The position numbers were made by a program, and so were the translations under genes. Of a DNA stretch of 9,320 nucleotides, positions 5,713 through 9,320 are shown in pieces. Source of the stretch: CAYFZO01 sp964347615 (GTDB lineage: Bacteria; Pseudomonadota; Gammaproteobacteria; Poriferisulfidales; Oxydemutatoraceae); contig CAYFZO010000043.1 of assembly GCA_964347615.1 (NCBI GenBank), positions 1 through 9,320 on the forward strand, given 5' to 3'. Position 1 is the stretch's first letter. Every line of letters starts with the position of its first letter. The notes under the pieces were generated by a model. That model saw nothing but the letters and a program-made list of their open reading frames with translations. It was not told the origin of the DNA and ran no database searches.

Positions 5713-6891
5713 GTGGCCAAAGACTATTACGAAGCGTTGGGTGTCTCCCGTCAGGCCAACGCCGATGAGATCAAGAAAGCCTACCGTCGCCTTGCGATGA
5801 AGCTCCACCCCGACCGCAATCCCGGCAACGCCAAGACCGAGCGGCGTTTCAAGGAGGTCAAGGAGGCCTACGAGGTGCTGTCGGACGAGCAGAAGCGGGC
5901 CGCTTACGACCGCTTCGGCCACGCCGGGGTCGAGGCGGGCGCGGGCTTCGGCGGTGCCGGCGCCGGGGGGTTCGGCGCCGGGGGGTTCGGCGGCGGCGGG
6001 GGCTTTGGTGGTTTCTCCGACCTCAACGACATCTTCGGCAACATCTTCGGCGGCGGGTTCGACCACCCAGGCGGTCGGCGTACGTCGAACGTCTACGCCG
6101 GCAGGGACGTCGAGTACGGCATCACGTTGACGCTTGAGGAAGCGGCGCTGGGTGCCGAGAAACACATTCGCGTTGCAACGCCGAAAGCATGCGCTCCCTG
6201 CAACGGCTCGGGTGCCAAACCCGGCTCGGGGGTCAAGGAATGTGCGACTTGTCGCGGCACCGGCGAGTTGCGCATGCAGCAGGGGTTCTTTTCGGTGCGT
6301 CAGACCTGCCCGCAGTGCCGCGGACAGGGGCGCGTCGTCTCCGAGGTGTGCACCGATTGCGGCGGCGAAGGCCGCGTGAACAAGGCGCGCGAGTTGTCGC
6401 TCAAGATTCCGGCGGGCGTTGACGAAGGCGACAGCATCCGGCTTGCGGGCGAGGGCGAGGCCGGCGGTCGCGGCGGCCCGGCGGGGGATTTATACGTCAA
6501 GGTGCGGATCAAGCCGCACAAGCTGTTCAAGCGCAACGGCGCGAACCTGTTGATCGAGGTGCCGGTGCCTTTGGTGACCGCGGCGCTCGGCGGTGAAATC
6601 GAGGTGCCGGGGCTCGACGAGCGGTTCAGGCTCAAGGTGCCCGCGGGCACCCAGAGCGGACAGCAGTTGCGCATCCGCGGCAAAGGCGTGAAGTCGGTGC
6701 GCGGCGGCGGACGGGGCGACGTCGTCTGCCGGGTGCAGGTCGAGGTGCCGGTCAACCTGACCGGCGAGCAGAAAGAACTGTTGCGCAGATTGGATGCAAC
6801 GTTCGTCGGCAGCGGCGGCAGGCACACGCCGAAAGCCGAGAATTGGTTCAAGGGCGTGAAGGATTTTTTCACGGGCTGGAATCGGTTTTAA
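5713..6891 (+). CDS. dnaJ: Chaperone DnaJ (type I Hsp40)
   Basis: DnaJ delivers unfolded proteins to DnaK and stimulates its ATPase. Domains in order: J domain 1-70 with the essential HPD at 32-34; Gly/Phe-rich linker ~71-118; zinc-binding domain with four CxxCxGxG modules (C160/C163, C177/C180, C199/C202, C213/C216), enough for two zinc ions; then the C-terminal substrate-binding and dimerisation domains. At 392 residues it is slightly longer than the usual ~375, partly from an expanded Gly-rich linker. The start is GTG at 5713, set by the ribosome site AAGGAG 7 bases upstream and by the conserved AKDYYEALGV. It follows dnaK and precedes dapB by 46 bases, so dapB may be co-transcribed. I see no missing key residue. 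Confidence 0.98.
   Translation: MAKDYYEALGVSRQANADEIKKAYRRLAMKLHPDRNPGNAKTERRFKEVKEAYEVLSDEQKRAAYDRFGHAGVEAGAGFGGAGAGGFGAGGFGGGGGFGGFSDLNDIFGNIFGGGFDHPGGRRTSNVYAGRDVEYGITLTLEEAALGAEKHIRVATPKACAPCNGSGAKPGSGVKECATCRGTGELRMQQGFFSVRQTCPQCRGQGRVVSEVCTDCGGEGRVNKARELSLKIPAGVDEGDSIRLAGEGEAGGRGGPAGDLYVKVRIKPHKLFKRNGANLLIEVPVPLVTAALGGEIEVPGLDERFRLKVPAGTQSGQQLRIRGKGVKSVRGGGRGDVVCRVQVEVPVNLTGEQKELLRRLDATFVGSGGRHTPKAENWFKGVKDFFTGWNRF
5959..5988 (+). repeat. 15-base tandem duplication in the DnaJ Gly/Phe linker
   Basis: GGCGCCGGGGGGTTC occurs twice in direct succession (5959-5973 and 5974-5988). In the reading frame it repeats Gly-Ala-Gly-Gly-Phe. The perfect identity suggests a recent slippage event that kept the frame. 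Confidence 0.85.
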
Positions 6892-6893
6892 TG

Positions 6894-6899
6894 TATAGT
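6894..6899 (+). promoter_or_regulatory. Possible -10 box before dapB
   Basis: TATAGT lies just after the dnaJ stop codon, about 40 bases before dapB. No good -35 is present at 16-18 bases; TTCACG (6868-6873) is 20 bases away. An internal promoter is possible, but read-through from dnaJ is as likely. The ribosome site of dapB, AAGGA (6924-6928), is 9 bases before its ATG. Confidence 0.25.
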
Positions 6900-6937
6900 G
6901 GCGGCGAATCGGACTGCTTGAGCAAGGAAAGTATCGA

Positions 6938-7708
6938 ATGACGGTCAAGATTGCGGTCAACGGTGCCGCCGGACGCATGGGTCGCGCGGTGATGGAGACG
7001 GTGACGCTGTCGGACGCCGTGACGCTGGTCGCCGCGTACGACTTGGAAGCCGCGTCCGACGACGCGGCGCCGGTCGGCATCCGGCAAGCCGACGCGATGG
7101 ACCCCGCCGGGTTCGACGTGCTGATTGATTTCTCATCGCCCGACGGCGTGCTGGCGGCACTTGAGCGTTGCGCCTCGCAGGGCAAAGCGGCGGTGGTCGG
7201 GGCCACCGGGTTTGACGCTGCACAGCGCGCGCGGATAAGGGCGTTCGCCGACTCGATTCCCCTGGTGGTTGCGCCGAACATGAGCCTCGGCATGAACCTG
7301 TGCTTTCAGTTGTTGCGGTCTGCGACCGAGGCGCTCGGCGAGGAAGCCGACGTCGAGATCGTCGAAGCGCACCACCGCTACAAGGTGGACGCGCCGTCGG
7401 GGACCGCGCTGCGCATGGGCGAGATCGTCGCCGACACTTTGGGTCTCGATCTTGCACGTTGCGCGGTCTACGGTCGTCAAGGCAAGACCGGCGTGCGTTC
7501 GGACAAGGCGATCGGGTTCCATTCGATCCGTGCGGGCGACGTCTTCGGCGAGCACACCGTGTCGTTCTCATTCGCCGGCGAGGAGATCGAGATCAAGCAC
7601 CGGGCGTCGAGTCGCTTGGCGTTCGCCCGCGGCGCGGTACGTGCGGCGGTGTGGTTGTCGGGGCGTGCACCCGGTCGCTACGGCATGGACAGCGTGCTCG
7701 GCCTCTAG
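6938..7708 (+). CDS. dapB: 4-hydroxy-tetrahydrodipicolinate reductase DapB
   Basis: DapB reduces the cyclic product of DapA to tetrahydrodipicolinate with NAD(P)H, in the diaminopimelate route to lysine and peptidoglycan. Residues 8-15 (NGAAGRMG) are the Rossmann nucleotide loop, GATGF (88-92) lines the cofactor site, and HHRYKVDAPSGTA (145-157) holds the catalytic His and Lys and the substrate-binding SGT. GFHSIRAGDVFGEH (193-206) is the conserved dimer/tetramer segment. The length, 256 residues, is a little below the 273 of the E. coli enzyme. ATG 6938 has a good ribosome site. dnaJ-dapB linkage occurs in other gammaproteobacteria, often followed by carA, but here dapB is the last + strand gene. 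Its last ~100 bases are repeated in decayed form downstream (7770-8057). Confidence 0.98.
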   Translation: MTVKIAVNGAAGRMGRAVMETVTLSDAVTLVAAYDLEAASDDAAPVGIRQADAMDPAGFDVLIDFSSPDGVLAALERCASQGKAAVVGATGFDAAQRARIRAFADSIPLVVAPNMSLGMNLCFQLLRSATEALGEEADVEIVEAHHRYKVDAPSGTALRMGEIVADTLGLDLARCAVYGRQGKTGVRSDKAIGFHSIRAGDVFGEHTVSFSFAGEEIEIKHRASSRLAFARGAVRAAVWLSGRAPGRYGMDSVLGL

Positions 7709-7725
7709 CCCGAGCTTTCCTTCTT

Positions 7726-7742
7726 GCGGGCGACCCGCCCGC
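7726..7742 (+). terminator. Hairpin after dapB, possible terminator
   Basis: GCGGGC, loop GACCC, GCCCGC: a perfect 6-base GC stem 17 bases after the dapB stop. The T-rich stretch (CTTTTC) begins only about 7 bases after the stem, so it is an imperfect intrinsic terminator. It is part of the repeat unit and occurs again downstream. Confidence 0.4.
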
Positions 7743-7869
7743 GTGCCGTCTTTTCACGTTCGGCGTGCACGTCGAGTCGTTCCCGTTCGCCCGCGATGCG
7801 GTGCGTGCAGCGACGTGGTTGTCGGGGTGCGCGGCATGGACAGCGTACTCGGCCTTGAGCTTTCCTCTT

Positions 7870-7886
7870 GCGGGCGACCCGCCCGC
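7870..7886 (+). repeat. Second copy of the post-dapB hairpin
   Basis: This is identical to the hairpin at 7726-7742 and exactly 144 bases downstream. A third, damaged version lies at 8014-8030 (GCGGAT, GACCT, GCCCGC), where the stem is broken. Two intact hairpins between convergent genes could block read-through from either side. Confidence 0.6.
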
Positions 7887-8066
7887 GTACCGTCTTTTCA
7901 CGTTCGGCGGGCACGTTGGGTCGTTTCCGTTCGCCCGCGGCGCGGTGCGTACGGCGACGTGGTTGTCGGGGCGCTAAGGCATGGACAGCGTGCTCGGCCT
8001 TGAGCCTCTTGTTGCGGATGACCTGCCCGCGTGCCGTCTTTTCACGTTCGCGCTGCCCGCGCGGCG

Positions 8067-8660
8067 TCAATACTGGCGTCTGGCCTCGAACGCTTGGGCG
8101 AGCGTCGTCGCGTCTATGAACTCCAAATCGCCGCCCGCCGGCACGCCTTGCGCAAGCCGTGACGAGGCGACGTTGTACTTGGCCGCGAGTTCGCTGATCA
8201 GGTGCGCGGTGACGTCACCTTCGATCGTGGTGCCGGTAGCCAGGATCAATTCCTTGATTTCGCCGTCGCCGAGTCTCTTTTCGAGCAGGTCCATGCCGAT
8301 TTCCTCGGGGCCGATGCCGTCGAGCGGCGACAGCTTGCCGTGCAGAACGAAGTATCTTCCCTTGAAACCGGTGGTGGCCTCGAGCGCGATGAATCCGGCG
8401 GGGTTTTCGACGACGCACAGAAGCGACGGGTCGCGGCTTTCGTCGCGGCATATCGAGCACAGCGTCTCCTCGGTGAACATCCGGCATCTGTCGCAGCGGC
8501 GGATGCGTTCGAGCGACTCCTGCAGGGTTTCCCACAGGAAAGCCGCGCCGTCGCGGTCTCTCTCGAGCAGGTAGCAGGAAAAACGTTGCGCGGTTTTCTG
8601 ACCGACGCCGGGCAGGCAAGTGAACGCGGCAATCAGGCGTTGCAGCAGGGGTTGTTCCAT
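8067..8660 (-). CDS. recR: Recombination mediator RecR
   Basis: RecR works with RecO (and RecF) to load RecA on SSB-coated single-stranded DNA at gaps and stalled forks. The 197 residues match the usual ~200. Order of parts: helix-hairpin-helix LPGVGQKTAQR (16-26), four-cysteine zinc site C56/C59/C68/C71, then the Toprim domain with conserved VVENPAGF (83-90), FVLHGKLSPLDGIGPEEIG (104-122) and QGVPAGGDLEF (171-181). In the Toprim segment the common ATNPTVEGE reads ATGTTIEGD, a mild substitution. ATG 8660 is 15 bases after the dnaX stop, so the genes are probably co-transcribed, but no clear ribosome site is seen; coupling to dnaX translation is plausible. The ybaB gene that often separates them is absent. 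The stop at 8067-8069 abuts the dapB-derived repeats. Confidence 0.97.
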   Translation of the reverse strand: MEQPLLQRLIAAFTCLPGVGQKTAQRFSCYLLERDRDGAAFLWETLQESLERIRRCDRCRMFTEETLCSICRDESRDPSLLCVVENPAGFIALEATTGFKGRYFVLHGKLSPLDGIGPEEIGMDLLEKRLGDGEIKELILATGTTIEGDVTAHLISELAAKYNVASSRLAQGVPAGGDLEFIDATTLAQAFEARRQY

Positions 8661-8675
8661 CCGCGGGCGTCGGGA

Positions 8676-9320
8676 TTATTCCCCGGAACTCGGGTCTTCG
8701 GCGGGCTTGGTCGAGCCGGGGACGATGCTTGCCTCGAAGTTGCTTTGCAGTGAGCGCACCACGGCGTCCTCGGCGATTGATTGCTCGGCGGCGCGCTGGC
8801 GCTCGAGCTGTTTTCTTTGTTTCGCCTGTTCCGGGGTCTCTTCTCCGGGCGACGCCAGCTTGAAGTTGACTTTGACGTCGCCGCCCGCGACCTTTGACAG
8901 CGCATCCTGAATCTTCTTCTCGCGTTCCGGGGTCTTGATTTGTTCTAAGTGCTTGTCCAGCGCGAGTGTTACTTCTTGGTTCGACTGTACGCTGAACACC
9001 GAGTTGAGGCAGATTTCGCGTTGCGCGCCGGCGAGCCGCAGGCGATTGATCAACTCGGGCCAGCCTTCGGGTGTTGCGAAGTCGGCCAGATTCAGCGCCG
9101 GTGCGCCGCCGTTGCCCGCGGTCGGCTGCATTTCGTCGCCGGTGTTCTCTTCAAACGGCGGCGGCGGATTGTCTGCGTCGCCCGCGTTGCCCACGTCGTT
9201 TTTTTGGGGAGGAGGTATCTCCGGTGTTTGTATCGTCTCGGGAGAGGGCGAGGGCGGCGGCGAGGCTTGCGTCGGGGCTGAGGCTTGTGTCGGGGGTTGT
9301 GCCGGGGCTGGGGTTTGCGT
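8676..9320 (-). CDS. dnaX: DNA polymerase III subunit tau/gamma DnaX, C-terminal part
   Basis: The 5' end lies beyond the right window edge; the frame is open from 9320 to the TAA at 8676-8678, giving 214 codons. DnaX is the clamp-loader ATPase whose long form, tau, links polymerase cores and the DnaB helicase. The ATPase part is outside the window. Visible here are a Pro/Thr/Gln/Ala-rich linker (about 9190-9320) and the tau C-terminal domain that binds the polymerase alpha subunit: GWPELINRLRLAGAQREICLN, a region ending in EVTLALDKHLEQI, then ETPEQAKQRKQLERQRAAEQ and the end SIAEDAVVRSLQSNFEASIV. A GTG at 9194 is only an internal codon. Any frameshift site for the short gamma form would lie upstream and cannot be judged. 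recR follows immediately. Confidence 0.93.
   Translation of the reverse strand, partial: TQTPAPAQPPTQASAPTQASPPPSPSPETIQTPEIPPPQKNDVGNAGDADNPPPPFEENTGDEMQPTAGNGGAPALNLADFATPEGWPELINRLRLAGAQREICLNSVFSVQSNQEVTLALDKHLEQIKTPEREKKIQDALSKVAGGDVKVNFKLASPGEETPEQAKQRKQLERQRAAEQSIAEDAVVRSLQSNFEASIVPGSTKPAEDPSSGE

Larger units (their letters stand above)
7605..8057 (+). repeat. Tandem array derived from the dapB 3' end (about 144-base unit)
   Basis: Three head-to-tail copies can be followed. Copy 1 is the true end of dapB plus its 3' flank (7605-7769), copy 2 is 7770-7913, and copy 3 is 7914 to about 8057. Matching anchors repeat: TTCGCCCGCG at 7622, 7786 and 7930; CATGGACAGCGT at 7684, 7835 (CATGGACAGCGTAC) and 7980; CTTTTCACGTTCG at 7750, 7894 and 8038. 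Copies 2 and 3 are spaced exactly 144 bases. Copy 1 is about 20 bases longer because copies 2 and 3 lack part of the codons before the dapB stop. Copy 3 is the most degraded on its right side. The array fills the gap between convergent dapB and recR and encodes no gene I can support. Confidence 0.85.

Noticed and set aside
7605..8057. CRISPR array
   Set aside because: The repeats are long, contiguous and derived from dapB, with no short repeat and unique spacer pattern and no cas genes.

Overview
The window carries most of a proteobacterial heat-shock chaperone locus on the + strand (hrcA, grpE, dnaK, dnaJ), followed by dapB. Converging on it from the right, on the - strand, are recR and the 3' part of dnaX. 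Base composition is GC-rich from about 1030 onward and clearly AT-rich in the first ~1000 bases. Protein sequences, the co-occurrence of HrcA with sigma-32-like promoters, and the dnaJ-dapB linkage point to a gammaproteobacterium, or less likely a betaproteobacterium. I cannot name the genus.

Layout. 1-198: AT-rich flank with no gene I can support. 199-968: a two-gene - strand operon of a small GIY-YIG nuclease-like protein followed by an all-alpha HEPN-like protein. It has its own sigma-70-type promoter (1003-1032) and looks acquired. 969-1301: divergent intergenic region. 1302-2360: hrcA. 2447-3229: grpE. 3497-5503: dnaK. 5713-6891: dnaJ. 6938-7708: dapB. 7709-8066: non-coding tandem repeats derived from the 3' end of dapB. 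8067-8660 (-): recR. 8676-9320 (-): the C-terminal part of dnaX, cut by the window edge.

How it works together. DnaK (Hsp70), DnaJ (its J-domain partner) and GrpE (nucleotide exchange factor) form one folding machine, and HrcA is a heat-shock repressor. Upstream of dnaK is a good match to a sigma-32 promoter (CTTGAAA, 13-base spacer, CCCCACTT), preceded by a terminator-like hairpin after grpE. A weaker sigma-32-like site lies before grpE. No CIRCE operator is visible, so HrcA may act elsewhere in the genome. DapB makes a lysine/peptidoglycan precursor. DnaX and RecR belong to replication and recombinational repair; the ybaB/ebfC gene commonly found between them is missing.

The most unusual items are the GIY-YIG/HEPN pair (a candidate toxin or defence module, function unproven), the 144-base tandem array copied from the dapB tail between convergent genes, an 18-base perfect AT-rich palindrome at the grpE promoter, and in-frame short repeats that enlarge or decorate GrpE, DnaK, DnaJ and DnaX.
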